DNA of 64,000 nt, taken from positions 112,645-176,644 of the forward strand of contig NZ_JABBFZ010000016.1 in assembly GCF_012927125.1 (NCBI RefSeq), in the 5' to 3' direction. Position numbers and translations under genes: made by a program. Shown piece by piece: positions 17,581 through 26,114 of this stretch (position 1 is its first letter; every line of letters begins with the position of its first letter). The notes beneath the pieces were generated by a model. It did no database searches and was not told where the DNA came from. It worked only from the letters and a program-made list of their open reading frames with translations. The stretch comes from Paraburkholderia antibiotica. GTDB lineage: Bacteria; Pseudomonadota; Gammaproteobacteria; Burkholderiales; Burkholderiaceae.

Positions 17581-17693
17581 GGCAGCAACGCGGCCGGACG
17601 GACGCGGCATCGAGATTAGGTTGCTACCAATATAGGTCCGCACGGGTATTTCATAAACGCGCGGCTACGGAATTGATTGTGTCGCCGGTGTTG

Positions 17694-18296
17694 TCAATCT
17701 TGTGCGCTGCGCAGACCTTGCCAGGCGGGCGACAGCGCCGGCCCGAGCGCAAACAGGTCGAGCACGCGCGCGACCGTGTGATCGACCATTTCGTCGATCG
17801 ACGCCGGCTGGTTATAAAACGCGGGCAGAGGCGGGAAAATCACGCCGCCCATTTCGGTGACGGCCGTCATATTGCGCAGATGCGCGAGGTTGAACGGCGT
17901 TTCGCGCACCAGCAGCACCAGACGACGGCGTTCCTTCAGCGTGACGTCGGCGGCGCGGGTGATGAGGTTGTCGGCGAAACCGTGCGCGACGCTCGCCAGC
18001 GTTTTCATCGAGCACGGGGCGACGACCATGCCGTCGGTCGCGAACGAGCCGGACGCGATGCTCGCGCCGACATCGCGCACCGAATGGACCACATCCGCGA
18101 GCGAATGCACGTCTTCCTTGCTCAACTGGAGTTCGTGCTGGATGTTGAGCCAGCCTGCGCCGGATACCAGCAGATGGCTCTCGACGCCGCCAAGCCGGCG
18201 CAGCGTTTCGAGCAGCCGGACGCCGTAGATGGCGCCGGTGGCGCCGGTGATCGCGATGATCAGCCGGCGGGGCGCCGCAGCGCGGGTGTGCAGCAT
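17694..18296 (-). CDS. ubiX: UbiX family flavin prenyltransferase
   Basis: A 200-residue flavoprotein that joins dimethylallyl phosphate to FMN, making the prenylated flavin used by UbiD-type decarboxylases in ubiquinone synthesis. The N-terminal AITGATGAIYGVRLLE loop and VVAPCSMKTLA are characteristic, as is LVRETPFNLAHLRNM. It is 43 bases downstream of grxD and last in the hemA-prfA-prmC-grxD-ubiX run. No ubiD is in the window. Confidence 0.93.
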   Translation of the reverse strand: MLHTRAAAPRRLIIAITGATGAIYGVRLLETLRRLGGVESHLLVSGAGWLNIQHELQLSKEDVHSLADVVHSVRDVGASIASGSFATDGMVVAPCSMKTLASVAHGFADNLITRAADVTLKERRRLVLLVRETPFNLAHLRNMTAVTEMGGVIFPPLPAFYNQPASIDEMVDHTVARVLDLFALGPALSPAWQGLRSAQD

Positions 18297-18339
18297 GGCT
18301 GGCGGCGCCTGATGAAGCGAACGGAGCGAAGCCGGGCGC

Positions 18340-18651
18340 TCAGGCCGCGGCGAACAGCTGCTGCAGTTCGCCGGATTCGTACATCTCCATCATGATGTCC
18401 GAGCCGCCGATGAATTCGCCCTTCACGTACAGCTGCGGAATGGTCGGCCAGTTCGAGAACGTCTTGATGCCCTGACGGATTTCGTCGTCTTCGAGCACGT
18501 TGACGGTCTTGATTTCGCCGACGCCGCACGCTTTCAGGATCTGGATGGCGCGGCCGGAAAAGCCGCACATCGGGAACTGGGCCGTGCCCTTCATGAAGAG
18601 AACGACGTTGTTGCCGTCGACGATTTGCTTGATGCGTTCTTGCGTATCCAT
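18340..18651 (-). CDS. grxD: Monothiol glutaredoxin GrxD (Grx4 type)
   Basis: A 103-residue monothiol glutaredoxin. The CGFS active site is at residues 29-32, preceded by MKGTAQFPM; WPTIPQLYVKGEFIGGSDI carries the glutathione-binding TIPQ and the GG-D pocket. Such proteins hold or deliver [2Fe-2S] clusters as glutathione-bridged dimers rather than reduce disulfides. It follows prmC after 173 bases, enough for a promoter of its own, and precedes ubiX closely. Confidence 0.96.
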   Translation of the reverse strand: MDTQERIKQIVDGNNVVLFMKGTAQFPMCGFSGRAIQILKACGVGEIKTVNVLEDDEIRQGIKTFSNWPTIPQLYVKGEFIGGSDIMMEMYESGELQQLFAAA

Positions 18652-18824
18652 GACTGACCTTGCGGTTCCGATATATGTAGGGAATAGGCTGAAATGATAG
18701 CGGATTTCGCTACAAACGGCCGATGCCGCTTCGCGCGGCGGGGTTTCTGTAGGGCTTGTCGCGGGGCGCTGGATTTGTTCGCGAAGCTACCGGACGAGGC
18801 AGCCGGGCAACGCGACGGTCGCGC

Positions 18825-19697
18825 TCAGGCCGCATCCTCTCTCAGCACACCGCCGCTGATCCGCTCGATGCCGGCGAGGTCGCGCTCCGAACGAACCTGC
18901 GCAAAGCCGCCCGCGCCCAGCAACGCGCGCACGGCCTCGGCCTGATCGTAACCATGCTCGATCCACAAGACGCCGCCGGCCGCGAGCCGCGCGGGCGCGC
19001 CGGCGACGATCGCGCGGATCGCGCTCAAGCCGTCCGCTTCGTCGGTGAGCGCGCCGCGCGGCTCGAAGCGCAGATCGCCTTCGAGCAGGTGCGGATCGCC
19101 GCTCGCGATATACGGCGGGTTGCTGACGATCGCATCGAAGCGCGGCGCGGTGTCGAGCGCGTCGTACCAGTCGCTGTGCAGGAACGTGATGGCGCCGCCC
19201 GGGCGTTGGGCGTCGAGCAGACGCGCGCCGTTGCGGGTGGCGACCGCGAGCGCGTCGGCCGAGCGGTCGAGCGCCCACACCTGCGCGTCGGGCCGCGTCG
19301 ATGCGAGCGCCACGGCGATTGCGCCAGTGCCGGTGCCGAGATCGAGCACGCGCGGACGCGGGCGATGTTCGAGCGCCGCCAGCGCGGTCTCGACCAGCAA
19401 TTCGGTTTCGGGACGCGGAATCAGCACATGCGGCGTCACCTCGAATTCGAGCCCGAAAAACTCCCGCGCGCCGACCAGTTGCGCGACCGGCTCACCGGCG
19501 GCGCGACGCGCTTCGAGCGCCCGATAACGCTCGACGCTAGCGCATTCCAGCGGCTCGTCGCCGCGCGTGATCAACTGCGTGCGTCGCCAGCCGAGCACAT
19601 GCGTGAGCAGAATCCGCGCTTCGAGCGGCGGCAGCGGCGACGCGCGCAGCAGCGCGTCGGCCGTGACGGGGGCAGGCGTGGAGGCGCGGGTCGTCAT
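18825..19697 (-). CDS. prmC: Release factor glutamine N5-methyltransferase
   Basis: A 290-residue enzyme that methylates the glutamine of the GGQ motif in release factors. The SAM loop DLGTGTGAIAVAL is at residues 119-131 and the catalytic NPPYI at 193-197. A helical N-terminal RF-binding domain occupies about residues 1-85. It lies 16 bases downstream of prfA, whose product is its substrate, so co-transcription makes sense. Start ATG at 19697 fits family length. Confidence 0.95.
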   Translation of the reverse strand: MTTRASTPAPVTADALLRASPLPPLEARILLTHVLGWRRTQLITRGDEPLECASVERYRALEARRAAGEPVAQLVGAREFFGLEFEVTPHVLIPRPETELLVETALAALEHRPRPRVLDLGTGTGAIAVALASTRPDAQVWALDRSADALAVATRNGARLLDAQRPGGAITFLHSDWYDALDTAPRFDAIVSNPPYIASGDPHLLEGDLRFEPRGALTDEADGLSAIRAIVAGAPARLAAGGVLWIEHGYDQAEAVRALLGAGGFAQVRSERDLAGIERISGGVLREDAA

Positions 19698-19713
19698 CGA
19701 GGCATCCGGCGCG

Positions 19714-20796
19714 TCAGTCCGCGTCGCCGAGCGAGGCCAGCAGCTCGGCCTGATGCTCGCTGACGAGCGCCGCGATCAGTTCTTCGAGATCGCCGTCCAT
19801 GATCGCGTCGAGTCGATACAGCGTCAGGTTGATGCGGTGATCGGTGAGGCGCCCCTGCGGGAAGTTGTACGTGCGAATCCGCTCCGAGCGGTCGCCCGAG
19901 CCGATCAGGTTCTTGCGCGTCGCCGCTTCCTTCGTCTGCTGCTCGTGAGTCTGTTTGTCCTTGATGCGCGCGGCCAGCACCTTCAGCGCGCGATCCTTGT
20001 TCTTGTGCTGCGAGCGGTCGTCCTGACATTCGACGACGATCCCCGTCGGCAAGTGCGTGACGCGCACCGCCGAGTCGGTCTTGTTGATGTGCTGGCCGCC
20101 CGCGCCCGACGCGCGGAATGTGTCGATGCGCAGATCGGCTGGATTGATCTCGACTTCGCCGATCTCGTCCGCTTCCGGCATGACCGCGACCGTGCAGGCC
20201 GACGTGTGGATGCGGCCCTGCGTTTCGGTGGCCGGCACGCGCTGCACGCGATGCCCGCCCGATTCGAACTTGAGCTTCGAGTACGCGGCATCGCCGGCGA
20301 TCCGCACGATCACTTCGCGATAGCCGCCGAGGTCCGATTCGCTTGCCGACATCATCTCGACCTGCCAGCGGTTGCGCTCCGCATAGCGCAGATACATGCG
20401 CAGCAGATCGCCCGCGAACAGCGCGGATTCATCGCCGCCGGTGCCCGCGCGAATTTCGAGGAAGATGTTGCGCTCGTCGTTCGGGTCTTTCGGCAGCAGC
20501 ATTTTTTGCAGCTCGACGCCGAGCGTTTCCATGCGATCGCGCGCCGAGCGAATTTCCTCTTCGGCGAAATCGCGCATCGACGCGTCGGCGAGCAGCTCCT
20601 GCGCGGTGTCCGCGTCGTTCTGCGCCTGACGCCAGAGCCCGTACTGCTCGACCACCGGGCCGAGCTCCGCGTGTTCGCGCGTGAGCTTGCGGTACTGGTC
20701 GAGATTGGCGGTGATGTCCTCGCGGCTCAACAGGTCGTTCAGTTCGGCCAGCCGGGTGGTCAGCTGGTCGAGCTTGCGTTGCATGCTCGTTTTCAT
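19714..20796 (-). CDS. prfA: Peptide chain release factor 1
   Basis: A 360-residue RF1 that releases peptides at UAA and UAG. The stop-codon reading tripeptide PAT is at residues 188-190, the UAG-specific type, and the GGQ catalytic loop is at 233-235 in GAGGQHINKTDS. I start at 20796 (MKTSMQRKL), which gives the standard length; the open frame extends 33 codons further upstream without family similarity. It lies between hemA and prmC as in many Burkholderiaceae. Confidence 0.96.
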   Translation of the reverse strand: MKTSMQRKLDQLTTRLAELNDLLSREDITANLDQYRKLTREHAELGPVVEQYGLWRQAQNDADTAQELLADASMRDFAEEEIRSARDRMETLGVELQKMLLPKDPNDERNIFLEIRAGTGGDESALFAGDLLRMYLRYAERNRWQVEMMSASESDLGGYREVIVRIAGDAAYSKLKFESGGHRVQRVPATETQGRIHTSACTVAVMPEADEIGEVEINPADLRIDTFRASGAGGQHINKTDSAVRVTHLPTGIVVECQDDRSQHKNKDRALKVLAARIKDKQTHEQQTKEAATRKNLIGSGDRSERIRTYNFPQGRLTDHRINLTLYRLDAIMDGDLEELIAALVSEHQAELLASLGDAD

Positions 20797-20916
20797 CGGG
20801 CGGTAGCGGAGCGGACTCCGGAAAGGATGCGGCCAGGGGAACGGGCAGGGGCCCAACTGAAAGCACGTTGCGAGCCGCGTAACAGCGGCGCGCACGCTGC
20901 GGCGAGGAAGGCGCCG

Positions 20917-22203
20917 CTAACGCTCCGAAGAACCGGAGTGTTTGTAGAAACCGCTCATCAGCTCGATCAGCTTGTCGCGGTTGTCGCTGTCCGCGCGGTT
21001 GAGCGCGTGCGTGGGACCGTGGATCAGCTTGTTGGTCAGCGATTGCGACAGCGCTTCGAGCACGGCGGCCGGATCGTCGCCGCGCGCGAGCATTTTCTGC
21101 GCGCGTTCGACTTCCGCGCGGCGCAGCGCGTCGGCCTGCGTGTGCATGTGACGGATCACCGGCACGATGCTGCGGGCGTCGAGCCACTGCATGAAGTTCT
21201 GCACGCGCGTTTCGATGATCGATTCGGCCTGCGCGACCGCGGCCTGGCGCGACGCATTGCCTTCGCGGACGATCGCGCCGAGGTCGTCGACGGTGTACAG
21301 GAACACGTCTTCGAGCTGGCCGGCTTCGGGTTCGATGTCGCGCGGCACGGCCAGGTCGACCATGAAGATCGGCCGGTGACGGCGTGCCTTCACCGCGCGC
21401 TCGACCGCGCCCAGACCGATGATCGGCAGCGTGGACGCGGTGCACGACACGATGATGTCGAATTCGTGCATGCGCGCCGGCAGTTCGGACAGCGGAATCG
21501 CGCGGCCGTTGAAGCGCTCGGCGAGCCGTTGCCCGCGTTCGGCGGTGCGATTGGCGACGACCAGCTCACGCGGATGCTGCGCGGCAAAGTGCGTCGCGCA
21601 CAACTCGATCATTTCGCCCGCGCCGATGAACAGCACGCGCTGGTTCGCGATCTTGTCGAAAATGCGCTGCGCGAGGCGCACCGCCGCAGCGGCCATCGAC
21701 ACCGACTGCGCGCCGATCTCGGTGGTGCTGCGCACTTCCTTCGCGACGGCGAAGGTGCGCTGGAACAGCTGGTTCAGATAGGTGCCGAGCGCGCCGGCTT
21801 CGGACGCGGTGCGTACCGCATCCTTCATCTGTCCGACGATCTGCGTTTCGCCGAGCACCATCGAATCGAGACCCGACGCGACGCGGAACGCATGGCGCAC
21901 CGCTTCGGACTGCGGCAACGCGTAGACGTGCGGTGCGAGTTCGTCGATCGGGAGATTGTGGTACTTCGACAGCCACTGGATCGCGGCTTCGCGCGCCGCG
22001 AGGTCGTCGGTCGCGCAGTAGAGTTCGGTGCGGTTGCAGGTGGACAGAATGGCCGCTTCGGGCGCGTTGGGCGCCATGCGGCCCAGCCAGATGCCTTTGA
22101 ACGTGTCCAGCGCAGGCTTGATCTGTTCGAGCGGAAACGCCACGCGTTCGCGCAAGGCGACAGGCGCAGTGTGGTGGTTGATTCCGATCGTTAGAAGCTG
22201 CAT
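20917..22203 (-). CDS. hemA: Glutamyl-tRNA reductase
   Basis: A 428-residue enzyme for the first committed step of C5-pathway haem synthesis, reducing glutamyl-tRNA to glutamate semialdehyde with NADPH. The catalytic Cys56 sits in STCNRTELY, GINHHTAPV marks the N-terminus, and the NADPH-binding FIGAGEMIE lies mid-protein. The C-terminal dimerisation helix is complete. A -10 box lies just upstream. prfA starts about 120 bases after its stop, so the operon may have internal control there. Confidence 0.97.
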   Translation of the reverse strand: MQLLTIGINHHTAPVALRERVAFPLEQIKPALDTFKGIWLGRMAPNAPEAAILSTCNRTELYCATDDLAAREAAIQWLSKYHNLPIDELAPHVYALPQSEAVRHAFRVASGLDSMVLGETQIVGQMKDAVRTASEAGALGTYLNQLFQRTFAVAKEVRSTTEIGAQSVSMAAAAVRLAQRIFDKIANQRVLFIGAGEMIELCATHFAAQHPRELVVANRTAERGQRLAERFNGRAIPLSELPARMHEFDIIVSCTASTLPIIGLGAVERAVKARRHRPIFMVDLAVPRDIEPEAGQLEDVFLYTVDDLGAIVREGNASRQAAVAQAESIIETRVQNFMQWLDARSIVPVIRHMHTQADALRRAEVERAQKMLARGDDPAAVLEALSQSLTNKLIHGPTHALNRADSDNRDKLIELMSGFYKHSGSSER

Positions 22204-22229
22204 GGTGGGGTGCTATCGTTCAGGCCGAT

Positions 22230-22235
22230 ATTATA
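22230..22235 (-). promoter_or_regulatory. -10 box (TATAAT) upstream of hemA
   Basis: A perfect TATAAT on the minus strand, about 27 bases before the hemA ATG, within a local AT-rich patch. The -35 region is poor. Confidence 0.5.
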
Positions 22236-22282
22236 GCGTTTTCACGATTTTCACATCCTGCAGGCCACATACCGGGCATGCG

Positions 22283-22993
22283 TCAGCTTGTGCCGGTCAG
22301 GCTTTCCGACGGAATCGCGTCGAGCTGGTAACCGTAACCATAGACCGGCGTCAGCGCGTAGCCAAGCTCCGGACGCAGTTGCAGCTTGCTGCGTACCCGC
22401 GACGCATGGGTGTCGATGGTGCGCGACTTCACGTCGCGGCGGCGCGCCCACACGGTTTCGAGAATGTGCGCACGCGACACCGGCCGGGCGAGGTTGTTGA
22501 ACAGCAGCAGCGCGAGGCGGAACTCCTTCGGCGTCAGGATCACGGTGAGGTCGCGGAAGGACACGGCGAAGCTCGCGGCGTCGAACGTATAACCGCCGAT
22601 CACGTCGCGGCGCCGATTGGCTGGTCGCCGCAGGCCCGCGCGGCGCTGCAGCGCCTCGACCCGCGCGAGCATTTCGGGGCCGCGCACCGGCTTGCTCAGG
22701 CAGTCGTCGGCGCCGGCATGCAGCGCGGCGACGATCTGGCTTTCGCGTGGTGTCGCAATCAGCATCATGACGGGCAGGCCCGGCAAAATGGAGCGTGCGC
22801 GCGGGATCACATCTTCGGCGCAATGGTCACCGGCCCAGCTTTCGGTGATCAACAGGTCGAAGAATTCGTCCGTGGCGTGCTGGAGGAACGTAGCACTCGT
22901 GGTGAAGTGCTGGCAGACATGGCCGCCGGCAAAAATGAGCCGGTCGACCAGTTTGGCGTGCTGCACGTCTGGCTCGATAAGGGCGATGCGCAT
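22283..22993 (-). CDS. OmpR-family response regulator with degenerate receiver domain
   Basis: A 236-residue two-domain regulator. The N-terminal receiver fold is intact (residues 1-110) with acidic residues E7 and D9 and conserved K101. However, the residue at the phosphoacceptor position is Glu (E51 in DLLITES) and the Thr/Ser switch position is Ile (I79 in MMLIAT). The C-terminal winged helix (about 130-225) carries LTPKEFRLALLLF and the recognition helix SRTIDTHASRVRSKL. No histidine kinase gene is next to it. It may act independently of phosphorylation. It is divergent from the membrane protein at 23222. Confidence 0.88.
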   Translation of the reverse strand: MRIALIEPDVQHAKLVDRLIFAGGHVCQHFTTSATFLQHATDEFFDLLITESWAGDHCAEDVIPRARSILPGLPVMMLIATPRESQIVAALHAGADDCLSKPVRGPEMLARVEALQRRAGLRRPANRRRDVIGGYTFDAASFAVSFRDLTVILTPKEFRLALLLFNNLARPVSRAHILETVWARRRDVKSRTIDTHASRVRSKLQLRPELGYALTPVYGYGYQLDAIPSESLTGTS

Positions 22994-23221
22994 GGCGGGC
23001 GTCAGCCTGGCAACGAGCGGGAGCCCGGCTTTTTCGTAAGCCTTACAGCTTGCCTAAGCACACTCCCGACCCCTAAACTCAACCGCTATGCGGAAAGCGC
23101 CGTGCTGAACTTCTATAGTTAATGAGGCAAAAATGCTAGCCCTGCCGGCTTCTTTCGCCTATGAGACGAATCCGAATTTGGTTTTGTTGAATTTTTTGCT
23201 GTGTTCTGAGGCCCCTTTCTG

Positions 23222-23488
23222 ATGGGTTGGCCAGGCATTCTCGTACTCGGTGTGACGATCGGTCTCGCGGGCTGGTGGCTGCATCCGTTGCGGCGCGCGA
23301 GCCGCGCCCGCTGGTGGGTTGCGCTGCTTGCCGGGGTGCTCGGCGCGAGCGTCGCGCGCATGGCCGGCAACATCACCGGTCTCTTTCATGACGGCGATCT
23401 GCTCGAATGGCCGGTGTGCACCGCCGTCGCGCTGATTGCCGTCGCCGTGACGGTCGGCCTCCTTTCCCGTCGCTCAAGTCATCGATGA
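23222..23488 (+). CDS. Small membrane protein, GlsB/YeaQ/YmgE-like
   Basis: An 88-residue protein with three hydrophobic segments (about 4-20, 31-49 and 64-82) separated by basic loops. Size, topology and glycine pattern resemble the YeaQ/YmgE (transglycosylase-associated) family of stress-linked inner-membrane proteins, but similarity is weak, so the family call is tentative. CTGAGG precedes the ATG. It ends 19 bases before the M24 aminopeptidase gene and is probably co-transcribed with it. Confidence 0.65.
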   Translation: MGWPGILVLGVTIGLAGWWLHPLRRASRARWWVALLAGVLGASVARMAGNITGLFHDGDLLEWPVCTAVALIAVAVTVGLLSRRSSHR

Positions 23489-23507
23489 ATTCTTTGCAGG
23501 TAACTCC

Positions 23508-25322
23508 ATGAACGCCCGACTTCCCGAAACCTCCTCCATTCCCGAGCGTCTCGCGAGCCTGCGTGCCGCGATGGCGCGCGAAGGCATCGCCGCTTACCTC
23601 GTGCCGTCCGCCGATCCGCATCTGTCGGAGTATCTGCCCGGACGCTGGCAGGGTCGCCAGTGGCTGTCGGGTTTCACCGGCTCGGCCGGCACGCTGGTCG
23701 TGACCGCCGACTTCGCCGGCGTCTGGACCGACAGCCGCTATTGGGAGCAGGCGAGCGCGCAACTGGCCGGCACCGGCGTCGAGCTGATGAAGATGACCGG
23801 CGGCCAGCTGACCACGCCGCATTTCGACTGGCTCGCGCAGAACGTCGCGCGCGGCGGCACGGTCGGCGTCGACGGCGCGGTGCTTGGCGTCGCGGCGGCG
23901 CGGGCCCTGAGTTCGACGCTCGGCGCGCGCGGCGTGCTGCTGCGCACCGACGTCGATCTGTTCGACGCGATCTGGGCGCAACGCCCGACGCTGCCCGCCG
24001 ACGCGGTGTTCGAGCACGCGGTGCCACAAGCGGGCGTCGCGCGTGCGGAGAAGCTCGCGCAGGTGCGCCGCGCGATGGCCGACAAGGGCGCGCAGTGGCA
24101 CTTCATCTCGACGCTCGACGATCTCGCGTGGCTGCTGAACCTGCGCGGCGCCGACGTCAGCTACAACCCGGTATTCGTCGCGCATGCGCTGATCGGCGCG
24201 GACCGCGTGTCGCTGTTTATCGCCGACGGCAAGGTGTCGCCGGCGCTGGCCGACGTGCTCGCGCGCGACGGCATCCGCGTCGAGCCGTATGCGCAAGCCG
24301 CCGCCGCGCTCGCCGCGCTGCCGGCCGACAGCACGCTGCTGATCGACCCGCGCCGCATCACCTACGGCTCGCTGCAGGCGGTGCCGTCGACGGTCAAGGT
24401 TGTCGAGGCGGTCAATCCGTCGACTTTCCTGAAATCGCGCAAGACCGCCGCCGACGCCGCCCACGTGCGCGCGACGATGGAGCAGGACGGCGCGGCGCTG
24501 GCCGAATTCTTCGCGTGGTTCGAGAGCGCGCTGGGCCGCGAGCGCATCACGGAACTCACCATCGACGAACGTCTGACGGCTGCCCGCGCGCGCCGGCCCG
24601 GCTTTGTGTCGCTGAGCTTCGCGACGATCGCCGGCTTCAACGCGAACGGCGCGATGCCGCATTACCGCGCGACGGAAGAGTCGCATTCGGTGATCGAGGG
24701 CAACGGCCTGCTGCTGATCGACTCCGGCGGCCAGTACCTGAGCGGCACGACCGATATCACGCGGGTCGTCCCCGTCGGCACGCCGAGCGCGGAGCAGCGG
24801 CGCGATTTCACCGTGGTGCTGAAGGGCATGATCGCGCTGTCGCGCGCGCAATTCCCGCGCGGCATCCGTTCGCCGATGCTCGACGCGATCGCGCGCGCGC
24901 CGATCTGGCAGGCAGGCGCCGACTACGGCCACGGCACCGGCCACGGCGTCGGCTATTTCCTGAACGTGCACGAAGGCCCGCAGGTGATCTCGCACTACGC
25001 GCCGGCCGAACCGTGGACCGCGATGGAGGAGGGCATGATCACGTCGAACGAACCGGGTCTGTACCGGCCGGGCAAGTGGGGCGTGCGGATCGAAAACCTC
25101 GTGCTGAACGTGGCCGCCGAAAAAACCGAATTCGGCGATTTCCTCAAGTTCGAAACGCTCACGCTCTGCCCGATCGACACGCGCTGCATCGAGCTGTCGC
25201 TGTTGCGCGACGACGAGCGCGCGTGGCTCAACACGTATCACGAGACGGTGCGCGCGCGCATCGCGCCGCATGTGACGGGCGACGCGAAGGCGTGGCTCGA
25301 ACTGCGTACCCAACCGATCTGA
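23508..25322 (+). CDS. M24B family aminopeptidase P
   Basis: A 604-residue, three-domain Xaa-Pro aminopeptidase of the long (eukaryote-like XPNPEP1) form. Two creatinase-like N-terminal domains precede the pita-bread catalytic domain. The metal ligands are all present with the expected spacing: D405 (IDSGGQY), D416 (GTTDITR), H479 (GTGHGVGYF), E515 (SNEPGLY) and E529 (VRIEN). It should remove an N-terminal residue preceding proline in the cytoplasm. It follows the small membrane protein closely and precedes the HAD gene by 59 bases. Confidence 0.93.
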   Translation: MNARLPETSSIPERLASLRAAMAREGIAAYLVPSADPHLSEYLPGRWQGRQWLSGFTGSAGTLVVTADFAGVWTDSRYWEQASAQLAGTGVELMKMTGGQLTTPHFDWLAQNVARGGTVGVDGAVLGVAAARALSSTLGARGVLLRTDVDLFDAIWAQRPTLPADAVFEHAVPQAGVARAEKLAQVRRAMADKGAQWHFISTLDDLAWLLNLRGADVSYNPVFVAHALIGADRVSLFIADGKVSPALADVLARDGIRVEPYAQAAAALAALPADSTLLIDPRRITYGSLQAVPSTVKVVEAVNPSTFLKSRKTAADAAHVRATMEQDGAALAEFFAWFESALGRERITELTIDERLTAARARRPGFVSLSFATIAGFNANGAMPHYRATEESHSVIEGNGLLLIDSGGQYLSGTTDITRVVPVGTPSAEQRRDFTVVLKGMIALSRAQFPRGIRSPMLDAIARAPIWQAGADYGHGTGHGVGYFLNVHEGPQVISHYAPAEPWTAMEEGMITSNEPGLYRPGKWGVRIENLVLNVAAEKTEFGDFLKFETLTLCPIDTRCIELSLLRDDERAWLNTYHETVRARIAPHVTGDAKAWLELRTQPI

Positions 25323-25381
25323 GCGGCGCGACGGGAAAACGATCTCGCGAACTGCTGAACTGGCGAACCAATGGAGAGCGC

Positions 25382-26005
25382 ATGGCGATCAAGGCGGTGG
25401 TGTTCGATTTCGGCGGCGTGCTGATCGACTGGAATCCCGAGTATCTGTATGGCCAGCTGATTCCCGACGAAGCCGAGCGCCGCTGGTTCCTCACGCATGT
25501 CTGCTCGATGGACTGGGTGATCCGCCAGGACGGCGGTCAGCCGATCGTCGAAGCGACCGACGAACTGGTCGCGAAGTTTCCCGATCACGCGCCGTTGATC
25601 CGCGCGTTCTACGAGCGCTGGCACGAGATGGTGGCGGGTGTGCTCGACGACGGCGTCGCGCTGATGGAACGGCTCGAAGCGGCGCAGGTGCCGCTCTTCG
25701 GGCTCACCAACTGGTCGGCCGAGACGTTTCCGTATGCGTGGGAGCACTATCCGGTGCTGCGGCGGTTTCGCGACATTGTCGTGTCGGGGCGGGTAAAGCT
25801 GGTGAAGCCCGATCCGGCGATCTTCGCGGAGATGCGTCGCCGGATCGATGCGCAACTGCCGGGCATCGCGCCCGCCGAACTGGTCTTCATCGACGACAAC
25901 CCGAAGAACGCCGAAGCCGCGACGGCGCTCGGCTGGCACGGCGTGCATCACACGAGTGCCGCACAAACGGCGACGCGGTTGCGGGCGTTGGGCCTGCCAG
26001 TTTGA
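25382..26005 (+). CDS. HAD family hydrolase (subfamily IA, YihX-like)
   Basis: A 207-residue phosphatase-type protein. Motif 1 is VFDFGGVLIDW with nucleophile D9; the usual second Asp is Gly, as in the YihX/'DFGGV' branch. Motif 2 is LTNWS, motif 3 VKPDP, and motif 4 FIDDNPKN. Members dephosphorylate sugar phosphates or dehalogenate small acids; the substrate here is unknown. GGAGAG precedes the ATG. It is probably in one transcript with the aminopeptidase and converges on the AsmA-like gene. Confidence 0.9.
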   Translation: MAIKAVVFDFGGVLIDWNPEYLYGQLIPDEAERRWFLTHVCSMDWVIRQDGGQPIVEATDELVAKFPDHAPLIRAFYERWHEMVAGVLDDGVALMERLEAAQVPLFGLTNWSAETFPYAWEHYPVLRRFRDIVVSGRVKLVKPDPAIFAEMRRRIDAQLPGIAPAELVFIDDNPKNAEAATALGWHGVHHTSAAQTATRLRALGLPV

Positions 26006-26114
26006 GCGGGGCGGGCCGGATTGGACCTGGGCCGTAATTAAACGGCCTGATTCAACGGCTCCGGCTCATCGGCCCAGATTCGACGGCTCGAACTCAACCA
26101 ACTGAAGCCGCCCG

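Noticed and set aside
19567..22194. An 875-codon open frame on the plus strand opposite prfA and hemA
   Set aside because: A shadow of two certain genes; no family features.
23373..25313. A 646-codon minus-strand frame opposite the M24 aminopeptidase
   Set aside because: Shadow frame; the plus strand holds all five metal ligands.
25406..25438. Missing second Asp in HAD motif 1 (DFGGV)
   Set aside because: Gly at this position is normal in the YihX/'FGGV' branch, so it is not a sign of inactivation.
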